A stretch of DNA of 64,000 nucleotides, from contig NZ_FTMZ01000007.1 of assembly GCF_900156335.1 (NCBI RefSeq), forward strand, positions 1 through 64,000. The letters run 5' to 3'. A program made the position numbers and the translations under genes. Shown piece after piece: positions 1 to 7,464 of this stretch; positions within the stretch are counted from its first letter, which is position 1, and each line of letters opens with the position of its first letter. The notes beneath the pieces are model-generated. The model saw nothing but the letters and a program-made list of their open reading frames with translations. It ran no database searches and was not told the origin of the DNA. This DNA is from Sphaerotilus natans. GTDB lineage: Bacteria > Pseudomonadota > Gammaproteobacteria > Burkholderiales > Burkholderiaceae_C.

Positions 1-281
1 TCGAACCGCACCGAGTCCAGCAGGGCGAACACCCGGCTGAACGTGTCGTGCGAGGCGATGCCCTGCTCGAAGGGCAGGAAGCGCCGCAGCCACTCCAGCT
101 TGAACTCGCCCCACTCGCTGACATCGACCCAGTCCTCGGCGCCCGCGGCCACCGCGCACAGCGCCGTCAGCAGCAGCTCCTGCAGCGGGTACTGGAAGCG
201 GCCGGTCTGCCGGCGCGGATCGGCCAGGTCTTCAAAGTGCTGCATCAGCTCATCGCCGGGGGCCGTCGGGTGGTCTTGCAT
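1..281 (-). CDS. ISAs1-family transposase, N-terminal part (truncated by window edge)
   Basis: Reading leftward from the ATG at 281, the protein begins MQDHPTAPGDELMQHFEDL and continues with a segment around DPRRQTGRFQYPLQELLL, then CAVAAGAEDWVD and GIASHDTFSRVFALLD. This is the typical N-terminal domain of ISAs1/H-repeat transposases. About 93 residues are visible; the DDE catalytic domain lies beyond position 1. The gene belongs to the mobile element that interrupts the DUF3427 gene on its right. Family assignment is confident; whether the full copy is intact cannot be judged. Confidence 0.85.
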   Translation of the reverse strand, partial: MQDHPTAPGDELMQHFEDLADPRRQTGRFQYPLQELLLTALCAVAAGAEDWVDVSEWGEFKLEWLRRFLPFEQGIASHDTFSRVFALLDSVRF

Positions 282-353
282 CGTGTCTTGGGCTGCGAGG
301 TCGGGCTGGATTGTTACCACTCAATCGGGGTGGTGGCTAATGCAATCGCCCTG
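1..353 (-). mobile_element. ISAs1-family insertion sequence, right end (partial, runs off the window)
   Basis: This is the 5' part of a transposase gene plus about 70 non-coding bases. The plus strand ends in CCCTG at 349-353, so the element read outward-in starts CAGGGCGATTGCATTAGCC, which looks like an ISAs1-type terminal inverted repeat (family termini commonly begin CAGGG). The reading frame of the disrupted gene resumes directly after it. The left end is outside the window, so the partner repeat and target duplication cannot be checked here. Confidence 0.75.
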
Positions 354-1451
354 CGCCGTAACCCGGTTCAAGCCTGGATTGGCGACACCCGGAGCAGCGG
401 GCACTTTCGGCTGGACGGATCACTTTTTGGCTTGAATCGCCCGCTCGTTCCCGAGCAGGCCGCGCCATTGGCGGAATGGCTGCAGGAACTGGTCGACTTC
501 CGACTGGCCACCTATACCAGTCGGCAAGCGACCGAAGCGCAGGAAACCGTCGGGGCTTCGGTCATCGCTTTGCCCACACAACACCGCCCCACCGGCACGG
601 TGATCCCCTTTTTCCCTGACCTCAGGATCGCTTGCGGCCATTTCCGCGCCGCTCGCACTGAATCCGTCGAACAACGCTGGCTGCCGGCCAGCTACGGCAC
701 GCTGGACCCAGAGCGCCATTTCATTGCACCGGCCTCCGGACATTCGATGGATGGCGGCAAGCATCCGATCCGTGATGGCGATCTGCTGCTGCTCGAGCTG
801 ATCACACCCCAGCGCGCCGGCTCGATCACCGGCAGCGTGATGGCCATTGAGCGACAAGACGACAGTGGGGACAACCAGTATCTGTTGCGCGTGGTCAGCA
901 AGAACGCCGCCGGCCAGTACATCCTGAAAGCCCAGAATCCGGATTACGCCGACCTGCCGGCTACCGACGACATGCGCACACTGGCCCGGTTGCGCGCCGT
1001 GATCGATCCCCTGGATCTGGCGCGCGGCCAGCCCTTCATGCGCGAGGAGATTCCTGCACTCTTCGGGGATCAATTCAACCCAGGCAAATGGAATGTCGGC
1101 CATGTCACGCTGCCCTCACGGCGCGCGCATGTCCTGCTGGTCACGCTGAACAAGCAAGGCAAAGCCGAGGAACATCGCTACATCGATCACTGGATCGACG
1201 ATCACACATTCCACTGGCAAAGCCAGAACAGCACCACACCCAGCAGTTCTCGCGGCCAGGAAATCATCCGGCACGCGGCCCTGGGCATCACGATCCATCT
1301 GTTCGTGCGCGACCACAAACTGGCCGCGGGCAAAGCCGCCCCCTTCGTTTATCACGGCCCGGCCGTCTACCGCTCTCACCAGGGCAGCGCACCGATGAGC
1401 GTGGTCTTCGACGTTGAGGCACCGGCTGGATGCCCGCCTGCGCGGGCATGA
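354..1451 (+). pseudogene. Remnant of a DUF3427 protein with an S24/LexA-like domain, 5' end cut by an IS
   Basis: The open frame enters from the IS end at 353/354 and runs to a TGA at 1449-1451. It has no start of its own before an internal ATG at 747, so it is a 3' fragment. The first 100 or so codons resemble the stretch before the C-terminal domain of DUF3427 helicases. A LexA/S24-like domain follows: GHSMDGGKHPIRDGDLLLLE carries the likely nucleophile Ser (codon 744-746), and a Lys in RVVSKNAAG (codon 900-902) could be its partner. The last third (HVLLVTLNKQGKAEEHRYID, TFHWQSQNSTT, IHLFVRD) matches DUF3427, which usually ends superfamily II helicases linked to mobile or defence loci. The helicase part would lie left of the IS. 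The final codons run into a dispersed repeat. Confidence 0.7.
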
Positions 1452-1454
1452 CGG
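1424..1454. repeat. Dispersed palindromic repeat
   Basis: The sequence holds the stem TGCCCGC (1431-1437), a CTGC loop and GCGGGCA (1442-1448), flanked by GGCTGGA and TGACGG. This looks like the short dispersed repeats often seen in proteobacterial intergenic regions, whose cores read CCCGCGCAGGCGGG. Here it supplies the last codons and the stop of the DUF3427 remnant. No second copy was noticed in the window. Confidence 0.55.
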
Positions 1455-1522
1455 ATCAGGGTCGGTACGGCGTGAGCGTACAGTCCCGCCTCCTTCTCCC
1501 CACCGACAAGCCGGATTCCACC

Positions 1523-1867
1523 ATGACCCTGCCCGCCTGCCCCCAGTGCCAGTCCACCTACACCTACGAGGACGGCGCGCTGCTGGTCTGCCCGGAATGC
1601 GCCCATGAGTGGTCGCCCCAGGCGGCGGAGGCCGCGCCCGAGGTCGAGGCCGCGCGGGTGGTGCGCGACGCCAATGGCCAGGTGCTGGCCGACGGCGACA
1701 GCGTCACGCTGATCAAGGACCTGAAGGTGCGCGGCTCCTCGCTGGTCATCAAGGTCGGCACCAAGGTGCGTGGCATCCGGCTGGTCGAGGGCGACCATGA
1801 CATCGACTGCCGCATCGACGGCGTGGGCGCGATGCAGCTGAAGTCGGAATTCGTCAGGAAGGCCTGA
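1523..1867 (+). CDS. yjdM: PhnA/YjdM family zinc-ribbon protein
   Basis: A 114-residue protein starting [18 protein letters not shown]. An N-terminal zinc ribbon has paired cysteines (CPQC near residue 6 and CPEC near 23), and the C-terminal YjdM domain shows [17 protein letters not shown] and [20 protein letters not shown]. Length and both domains fit the family closely. The family was named for linkage to the E. coli phosphonate operon, but it is not needed for phosphonate use and its cellular role is unclear. The ATG at 1523 is chosen because homologues start here and the upstream in-frame codons fall in the repeat. The 3' end overlaps the convergent TctC-like gene by 14 bases. Confidence 0.93.
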   Translation: MTLPACPQCQSTYTYEDGALLVCPECAHEWSPQAAEAAPEVEAARVVRDANGQVLADGDSVTLIKDLKVRGSSLVIKVGTKVRGIRLVEGDHDIDCRIDGVGAMQLKSEFVRKA

Positions 1868-2876
1868 GCCCGAGCCGCTCGGCGGCGCGCTTCTCGGCGG
1901 CGTAGCTCTCGCGCAGGCTGCGGCCGTAGTCGGCCGGGCCGAGGTAGTCGGGCTCCTGGTCGTACTTGGCCAGCTCGGCCACATGCGCGGGATCGTTCAT
2001 GGCGGCGCGGAAGGCTTCGTGCAGCGCGGCCACCACCGCCGGCGCCATGCCGCTGGGCCCCACCAGCCCGTAGGGCGAGGTGGCGACGATGCCGTGGCCC
2101 AGCTCCTTGAGCGTGGGCACGTTCGGCCAGCGCTTCGTGCGGTGCTCGGCAAAGGTCGCCAGCAGGCGCAGCCGGCCCGAATCGACGAACGGCGCGAAGC
2201 CGTTGGAGTTGATGCCCAGCATCACCTGGCCCGAGGCCACCGCCAGCATCTGCTCGGAGGTGCCCTTGTAGGGCACGTGGATGTAGCTGAAGCCGTGGCG
2301 CGCGGCCAGCTCGTCCATCACCACATGCGGCGTGGTGCCGGCGCCGTTGGTGGAAACGGTCAGCTCGCCCGGGCGCGACTTCGCGAAGGCGATGATGTCG
2401 GCGACGCTGCGCAGCGTGCTGCCGGCCGGCACCACCATGCCGAAGGTCACGCCCGAGATCTGCAGGATCGGCGTGGTGTCGCGGATCGGATCCCACAGCA
2501 CCCGCTGGATGTGCGGCGCGCGCAGCGCCGGATAGGGCAGCTGCGCGATCGTGTAGCCGTCGGGCGCGGCCTGCTGCAGGATCGGCATCGCCAGCGTGCC
2601 GCCGGCGCCGGCGCGGTTCTCCACCACCACCTTCTGGCCCAGATGGCGCCCGGCCAGCTCGGCCAGCAGGCGCATCGTCAGGTCGGTGGCGCCGCCGGCC
2701 GGCCAGGGCACCCACAAGGTGATCGGACGCAGCGGAAAGCGTGTCTCGGCGCCAGCGCCGGACGCCGCGCCGCCCGGCTGCGCCCGCGCGGCCAGCGCCG
2801 CCGCCGGCCCGGTCGCCACCGCCGCCGCCAGCGTGCGCAGCAGCTGCCGGCGGCTCGGGTCGTGCTCGTTGCTCAT
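1854..2876 (-). CDS. Tripartite tricarboxylate transporter (Bug/TctC) substrate-binding protein
   Basis: A 340-residue periplasmic binding protein. The N-terminus has a twin-arginine-like signal ([13 protein letters not shown]) followed by Ala-rich sequence. The mature part has Bug-family landmarks: [33 protein letters not shown] and [11 protein letters not shown]. Such proteins deliver carboxylates or other small molecules to TctAB permeases, but no tctA or tctB is nearby. The ATG at 2876 overlaps the upstream stop (ATGA), so it appears translationally coupled as the last gene of the PQQ-associated ABC operon. A second ATG six bases upstream (2882) is possible. The ligand is unknown. Confidence 0.9.
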   Translation of the reverse strand: MSNEHDPSRRQLLRTLAAAVATGPAAALAARAQPGGAASGAGAETRFPLRPITLWVPWPAGGATDLTMRLLAELAGRHLGQKVVVENRAGAGGTLAMPILQQAAPDGYTIAQLPYPALRAPHIQRVLWDPIRDTTPILQISGVTFGMVVPAGSTLRSVADIIAFAKSRPGELTVSTNGAGTTPHVVMDELAARHGFSYIHVPYKGTSEQMLAVASGQVMLGINSNGFAPFVDSGRLRLLATFAEHRTKRWPNVPTLKELGHGIVATSPYGLVGPSGMAPAVVAALHEAFRAAMNDPAHVAELAKYDQEPDYLGPADYGRSLRESYAAEKRAAERLGLRPS

Positions 2877-3601
2877 TGCCATTCCATCAGCTCCATCGTC
2901 ATCGTGCCGCCGGTCAGGAAGGTGGAGTTGGCCGGCTCGCGCCGCTCGACCTTGACCAGCCCGACGCCGGGGCAATACCACTCCAGCGTCGTCAGCGGCA
3001 TGTCCTTGAACCCGTTGACCGGATCGGCGAACAGCCGCAGCAAGGCCGCCCCCTTGACCCGCGTGCAGTGCTCGAAGCGCCCGGCCGGCACCTCGACCCG
3101 GTCGTCCAGCGCCTCGATGGTCCAGACCACCGGCACCGAGGGGTGGGTGTGGCGGATCTCCGGCGGGAACTCGGCGTTGCGCCGCATCAGGTAGGTGGTG
3201 GTCGTGGTCTGCCAGCTCGTGCCCACCGCGATCGGCGCCTTGAGCACGAAGCGCGGCGCCGGGTCGGGCTTCGGCTCGGTGTCGATGTCGGACTTGGACG
3301 CGACCCGGTAGATGCCGCTGGCGTCGGCGCGCAGCCAGTAGTCCAGCCCGGTGTCGCTGCGCCGGCGCCAGGCGCTGCCGGACTCCAGCGCGCCATCCCG
3401 GCCGAGGTTGCTCAGCACCACCGTCTCGCGCTCGCGGGTGTCGTTCTCCCACTCGCTGCTCAGGCGGTAGGTCCAGCGCCGACCCTCTTCCAGCGGAAAG
3501 AGCGAGCTGCCGGGCGGCTCCTTGCAGCCGCTCAGCAGCGCCAGCACCGCCGAGGCGGCCAGCAGCGCAGCGATCGAACGGGAGAACATGCGGCGGCTCA
3601 T
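2873..3601 (-). CDS. Putative lipoprotein of unknown function in the PQQ-ABC operon
   Basis: A 242-residue protein whose signal peptide ends in a lipobox (LALLSGC, Cys near residue 26), so it is probably anchored to a membrane facing the periplasm. The mature part begins KEPPGSSLFPLEEGRRWTY. That opening, together with the TTTTYLMRR and VPAGRFEHCTRV segments, resembles uncharacterised lipoproteins of the kind LFPLxxGxxWxY. I do not recognise an enzymatic domain. It starts one base after the upstream gene stops and its own stop overlaps the next ATG, so it sits tightly inside the operon. A structural or accessory role beside the ExbB/D-like pair is only a guess. Confidence 0.75.
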   Translation of the reverse strand: MSRRMFSRSIAALLAASAVLALLSGCKEPPGSSLFPLEEGRRWTYRLSSEWENDTRERETVVLSNLGRDGALESGSAWRRRSDTGLDYWLRADASGIYRVASKSDIDTEPKPDPAPRFVLKAPIAVGTSWQTTTTTYLMRRNAEFPPEIRHTHPSVPVVWTIEALDDRVEVPAGRFEHCTRVKGAALLRLFADPVNGFKDMPLTTLEWYCPGVGLVKVERREPANSTFLTGGTMTMELMEWQ

Positions 3602-3602
3602 C

Positions 3603-4103
3603 TCACTTCTCCGGCAGCTGCGGCGCGGGCAGGTCGCGGATCTTGACCACCTGCTCGTCCGAGCCCGGGCGCAGCCAGCTCAGGCCCTTCGGCCCGCGCT
3701 TGGGCTCGGAGCTGCCCAGCTGGGTCACGCCCTGGCGGGTCTTCTTGATCGCCTCGCCCAGGAGCGCATGCAGATCCTTGCTGTAGGGCAGCTGGTAGGC
3801 GCGCGGCTGCGGCACCGGCTTGCCGTCGCGGATCTCGTTGACCCAGACGTAGAGCGCGCCCTCGCGGCCCTTGGCCGGCTCGTCGAACACCGCCGCCAGC
3901 AGCACGAAGCGCTCGGGCAGCGCATGCCGGCTCGGCCAGCCCCAGACCTGCTCCAGCGCCGCGTCGCTCCAGAAATACAGCGCCGTCACCACCGTCACCA
4001 GCAGGCCCTTGGCCCACACCGGCCAGCGCGAGGCCACCAGCGCCAGCCCCAGCACGAACAGCACCGCGACAAAGGCCCACAGCACGCCATCGGTCGTCGT
4101 CAT
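3603..4103 (-). CDS. Small membrane protein of unknown function
   Basis: A 166-residue protein starting MTTTDGVLWAFVAVLFVLGL. Two hydrophobic segments in the first 50 residues (about 6-25 and 31-47) look like transmembrane helices. The remainder is soluble, with LPERFVLLAAVFDEPAKGRE and YVWVNEIRDGKP segments. No family is recognised. The ATG at 4103 is preferred because upstream in-frame codons overlap the preceding gene and do not look protein-like. It lies four bases after the ExbD-like gene and one base before the lipoprotein gene. The arrangement suggests one membrane complex built with the ExbB/D-like pair, but that is inference. Confidence 0.75.
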   Translation of the reverse strand: MTTTDGVLWAFVAVLFVLGLALVASRWPVWAKGLLVTVVTALYFWSDAALEQVWGWPSRHALPERFVLLAAVFDEPAKGREGALYVWVNEIRDGKPVPQPRAYQLPYSKDLHALLGEAIKKTRQGVTQLGSSEPKRGPKGLSWLRPGSDEQVVKIRDLPAPQLPEK

Positions 4104-4107
4104 CGCC

Positions 4108-4710
4108 TCAGATCCTTTCCACCAGCGTCTTGGCCAGCGTGTTGACCCCGGTGACCCGCCCATCGCGGTCCACCGAGAAGCGCACCGCGGTCGCCTCGTC
4201 GCCCTTGCGGGGGAGGTTCACGGTGCCGTAGAAGACCACCTCGGCGCGCGGATTGACCTTGACCACCGAGACATTGACCGGCACCGGCTGGCCGTCCTTG
4301 CTGTCGTAGTAGAAGACGTTGACGACATACTCGCCCGGCGCGAAGCCGCGGATCGTCACCACCTCCTGGTTCAGCGGGTTCACCACCTGCTGGCCGTTGA
4401 CCACGATCGCGTCGTTCGACAGGCCGCGGTCGTCGCGGTCGAGGTGCATCATTCCGCCCTCGCGCTGGCGGAACCACACCCGGTTGCCGCCCGGATCCTC
4501 GATCCAGGTGTCGATGTCGTTCGGGTTCATGTCCGGCCAGGTCACGGTGACGATGAACTCGGCCTTGGCATCGATCACGCCGGTCTTGGCCTTCGGGTTC
4601 ATCGCCAGCAGCGCGACGGTGAACAGCATGACGAAGATCAGCAGCGTGTTGAACAGCAGGTCGCTGAACGGGTCGATCTCGTCGGTGCGACGCGGGCGCA
4701 GCACCGCCAT
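4108..4710 (-). CDS. ExbD-like membrane anchor with DUF2135-like periplasmic domain
   Basis: A 200-residue protein. The N-terminus (TDEIDPFSDLLFNTLLIFVM) resembles the single helix of ExbD/TolR/MotB stators, with the Asp just inside the membrane (Asp16) that carries protons in those families. After the helix comes a beta-rich domain with WPDMNPNDIDTWIEDPGGN, GGMMHLDRDDRG and GFAPGEYVVNVFYYD. That pattern resembles DUF2135/YfaP domains, and its Asp residues could bind calcium. The usual ExbD periplasmic domain is absent. It follows the ExbB-like gene by one base, so the pair probably forms a proton-driven motor or stator. Its energy-receiving partner is unknown. Confidence 0.75.
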   Translation of the reverse strand: MAVLRPRRTDEIDPFSDLLFNTLLIFVMLFTVALLAMNPKAKTGVIDAKAEFIVTVTWPDMNPNDIDTWIEDPGGNRVWFRQREGGMMHLDRDDRGLSNDAIVVNGQQVVNPLNQEVVTIRGFAPGEYVVNVFYYDSKDGQPVPVNVSVVKVNPRAEVVFYGTVNLPRKGDEATAVRFSVDRDGRVTGVNTLAKTLVERI

Positions 4711-4711
4711 G

Positions 4712-5419
4712 TCAGCGCCCCACGGCCGCAGCGTCGGCCAGGATGTCGGCCGCCAGCCGGTCGGCCAGGCGGTCGAGCAGCAGCAGCTGCAGCCCCAGCC
4801 ACAGATTGACCACCAGCCCGGCCAGCGTGGTGTAGAGCGCGATCGCCATGCCGCCGGTCATCTGCTGCAGCAGCTTCTGCACCTCGGCCAGCTCGAAGCC
4901 CTGCGACTGGCCGATCTGCATCGACATCAGGATGAAGCCCACCACCGTGCCGAGCAGGCCGAGCTTGATCGTCGCGGCCGCGAACCACCAGGCGGTCTCG
5001 TGCGGGCCATGGGTGCGCTCAGACAGCAGCGCGGTCGCCTCGGGCTGGCCGCGGCGCAGCTCGTCGAGGTAGCTCGCGCGCCAGCCCGACGTCCGGCCGG
5101 GCTGCGCCTCGGCCTGCAGCCGCCAGGCACGCCGGCCGCACCAGCCGGTCACCACCCCGCCCAGCAGCACGATCAGCAGGCTGATGCCGCTGGGATCGCC
5201 CTCGATCAGCCGTGCCCACCAGCCGTGGCGCTGCATCCACCAGATCAGGAAGACGGCCACTCCGGCCAGCAGCGCCCAGCCCCAGAACAGGCGCTGCGCC
5301 AGCGCGGGCAGATCGGCCGCGCCCGCCGCACCCGCCACGCCGCCGGGCGGCGCGTAGTCGGCGGGCAGGGCCGTGCCTGCGCGGTTGCGGTCGCGCATCG
5401 ATTGCCAGAAACCGGACAT
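4712..5419 (-). CDS. MotA/TolQ/ExbB-type proton channel protein
   Basis: A 235-residue inner-membrane protein starting MSGFWQSMRDRNRAG. It has hydrophobic segments at about residues 45-61, 79-93, 150-167 and 190-212. The third and fourth flank a cytoplasmic stretch (QSQGFELAEVQKLLQQMTGG) and end in GMAIALYTTLAGLVVNLWLG, which matches the conserved TolQ/ExbB core GIxxALxTTxxGLxVA. The partner is the ExbD-like gene directly downstream. The ATG at 5419 lies one base after the stop of the ABC permease gene, so the proton-channel genes are transcribed with the PQQ-associated ABC transporter. Energising of an outer-membrane or periplasmic process is likely from family knowledge; the target is unknown. 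Confidence 0.85.
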   Translation of the reverse strand: MSGFWQSMRDRNRAGTALPADYAPPGGVAGAAGAADLPALAQRLFWGWALLAGVAVFLIWWMQRHGWWARLIEGDPSGISLLIVLLGGVVTGWCGRRAWRLQAEAQPGRTSGWRASYLDELRRGQPEATALLSERTHGPHETAWWFAAATIKLGLLGTVVGFILMSMQIGQSQGFELAEVQKLLQQMTGGMAIALYTTLAGLVVNLWLGLQLLLLDRLADRLAADILADAAAVGR

Positions 5420-5420
5420 G

Positions 5421-6266
5421 TCAGCCTCCTGCGCCGCCGGGCGGGCCGCCGCCGCCGCGTTTGGTGAGCGCGCCGAAGCCGCGCTGCGGGTCATAGCCCC
5501 AGGCCGCCAGGCCGAAGCACAGCGCCAGCGTGCCCAGCACGATCCAGGGCGCCTCGCCCGGATCCTTGCCGTACATCGCGTAGCGCATCCACTCGACGGC
5601 GTGGGTGAACGGGTTGAAGCGCGCGATCTGGTACACCCAGGCCGCCCCCGATTCCTCCAGCTTCCACAGCGGATAGAGCGCGGTGGACATGAAGTACATC
5701 GGGAAGATCACGAAGTTCATCGTGCCGGCGAAGTTCTCCAGCTGCTTCACATGCACGCTCAGCAGCAGGCCCAGCGCGCCGAGCATCAGCGCCGCGCTGA
5801 CCAGCGCCAGCAGCAGATGCGGCGTCTGCGGCCCCCACAGCGGCAGCTCGGTGCCGATCGCCCAGGCGATCAGCACGAAGGCCAGCGCCTGCAGCAGCGA
5901 CAGCACCGCGGTGGCGGTGAGCTTCGAGAACAGGATCCACCAGCGCGGCAGCGGCGCGGTCAGCAAGAGGCGCATCAGCCCCATCTCGCGGTCGTAGACC
6001 ATCGCCAGGCTGGACTGCATGCCATTGAACAGCAGCACCATGCCGATCAGGCCCGGCGCGATGTAGACGTCGTAGGCGATGTAGGTGTCGTAGGGCTCGG
6101 CGATCGCCATGCCGAAGACGTTGCGAAAGCCCGCGGCGAACACCGCCAGCCACAGGAGCGGGCGCACCAGCGCCGACACCAGCCGACCGGTCTGGCGCGA
6201 GAACTTCGCCACCTCGCGCCAGACGATGGCGCGCAGGGCCTGCAGAGCGTGGGCGGGGCCGGCCAT
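5421..6266 (-). CDS. ABC-2 type permease of the PQQ-dehydrogenase-associated ABC system
   Basis: A 281-residue membrane protein of the ABC-2 permease fold. It has six hydrophobic segments and the conserved elements SALVRPLLWLAVFAAGF, APGLIGMVLLFNGM and DREMGLMRLLLTAPLP. Its context (ATPase, YVTN propeller and periplasmic binding protein in one operon) identifies the set found beside PQQ-dependent alcohol dehydrogenases, where the permease follows the binding protein. The substrate of that transporter is not established. It shares one base with the preceding stop (TGATG). A Gly-rich tail (GGGGPPGGAGG) ends the protein just before the ExbB-like gene. Confidence 0.9.
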   Translation of the reverse strand: MAGPAHALQALRAIVWREVAKFSRQTGRLVSALVRPLLWLAVFAAGFRNVFGMAIAEPYDTYIAYDVYIAPGLIGMVLLFNGMQSSLAMVYDREMGLMRLLLTAPLPRWWILFSKLTATAVLSLLQALAFVLIAWAIGTELPLWGPQTPHLLLALVSAALMLGALGLLLSVHVKQLENFAGTMNFVIFPMYFMSTALYPLWKLEESGAAWVYQIARFNPFTHAVEWMRYAMYGKDPGEAPWIVLGTLALCFGLAAWGYDPQRGFGALTKRGGGGPPGGAGG

Positions 6267-7459
6267 CAGCGCGCCACCTTGCAGAGCTTCTCGGGCGCGT
6301 CCACGCCCAGGGTGTCGAGGCTGTTCTTCGGATGCAGCACGCCGTCGACCGGCGCGGTGCCGATGACGCCCTGGCCGTCGGTCAGCAGCATCGTCTGGCG
6401 CATCTGGCCGTCCCAGGGGCGGAAGCTCATTGCCACGCCCTTGGAGCCGTCGAGCTCGGCCTCCAGCAGCGCCTTGTGCACCGCGGCGGCCGGCCCCTTC
6501 GGCGCGGCGACCACCGCGGCGGCCAGCGCCTTGCCGCCCATCCAGGCGCTCCAGTCGGCGGCCGACATCGGGCGCTGCGCCGTCTTCGTGAAGCGGCGCG
6601 AGACCTGCGGCGCGCCGAAGCGATCGTACTGCGCATGCCAGGCCAGCGCGGTCAGGCCGGCGTCGCCCACCACCGGGCGCGGCGTGGCGGTGCGGTAAGG
6701 CAGCATGCGGGCGAACTCGCCGTCGCTGTCGACCACCCAGACCACATCATGCGAGCCTTGCGTCAGCAGCAGCGGATTGGCCAGATCGCGCTCGCGCGGA
6801 TCACCCGAGAGCTTGAAGGGCTTGGGGCCGACAAGCTTCAGGCCATAGCGCCGGATCGCGGCCTGCGCGGTGGCGGCGCGCTGGGCGTCCTGCGTCGACG
6901 GGCCGGCGAGCAGCAGCACGTTCGTCCACTTGCGGCTGACCAGGGCCTGCGCCAGCGCGTCGGCGCGCATGCGCTCGCTCGGGATGACATGCAGCAGGCG
7001 CGCGCGGCAGTCCTGCTGGCGCAGCCGGTCCTCCGCCGCGCCCAGGTTCAGCACCGGCAGCTTGACCGCATCCGCGCCGGCCAGCAGCCAGTCGGCCGGC
7101 AGGTCGGCCAGCAGCGCCACCGCCCCGCCCTTCTCGGCCTTCTGCGCCGCCGCGCGGGCCTCGGCGGCCGAGCCGACCTCGACCGTCTCGACCGCCAGCG
7201 AGGCGCCGGCCGACTCCAGCTCCAGCCGCGCCTCCTTCAGCGCCACCTGCACGCCGTCGGAGGCCGGCCCGGTCGGATGGCCGAGATAGGCCCGCTCGAC
7301 CCGAGTGCGATCCAGGCGCTCGTCGCCGGCCGGCACCAGCAGCGTCGCCTTGAAGGCCGCCGCCGGCGCCAGCGTCGCCACGCCCAGCAGCGCCACGCCA
7401 ATCGCCCGGTCACGCCAGGCCCGGGAGAACCTCCGGGAGGAGATGAACTGCACCGGCAT
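6266..7459 (-). CDS. Periplasmic substrate-binding protein, PQQ-dehydrogenase ABC system
   Basis: A 397-residue protein with a signal peptide (ATLAPAAAFKATLL) and a type I periplasmic binding fold. Landmarks include LVPAGDERLDRTRVERAYLG, EKGGAVALLADLPADWLL and HVIPSERMRADALAQALVSR. The length and the DSDGEFARMLPYRT and DGQMRQTMLLTD segments fit the PQQ_ABC_bind family. The ATG at 7459 is preferred for the GAGTGAGGG just upstream; a GTG at 7468 overlapping the YVTN stop is an alternative. It is translationally linked to the permease behind it. The ligand has not been defined for the family. Confidence 0.88.
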   Translation of the reverse strand: MPVQFISSRRFSRAWRDRAIGVALLGVATLAPAAAFKATLLVPAGDERLDRTRVERAYLGHPTGPASDGVQVALKEARLELESAGASLAVETVEVGSAAEARAAAQKAEKGGAVALLADLPADWLLAGADAVKLPVLNLGAAEDRLRQQDCRARLLHVIPSERMRADALAQALVSRKWTNVLLLAGPSTQDAQRAATAQAAIRRYGLKLVGPKPFKLSGDPRERDLANPLLLTQGSHDVVWVVDSDGEFARMLPYRTATPRPVVGDAGLTALAWHAQYDRFGAPQVSRRFTKTAQRPMSAADWSAWMGGKALAAAVVAAPKGPAAAVHKALLEAELDGSKGVAMSFRPWDGQMRQTMLLTDGQGVIGTAPVDGVLHPKNSLDTLGVDAPEKLCKVAR

Positions 7460-7464
7460 CGCCC

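Noticed and set aside
48-1451. One continuous plus-strand frame of 467 codons from position 48.
   Set aside because: Its first 100 codons are antisense to the transposase and the terminal repeat of the IS. Only the part after 353 resembles known proteins, so it is a remnant, not a full gene.
4108-5419. The ExbB/ExbD-like pair as part of a Zorya-type antiphage system.
   Set aside because: No ZorC, ZorD or ZorE-like gene is present, the second protein lacks an OmpA-like domain, and the pair sits within the PQQ-associated transport operon.
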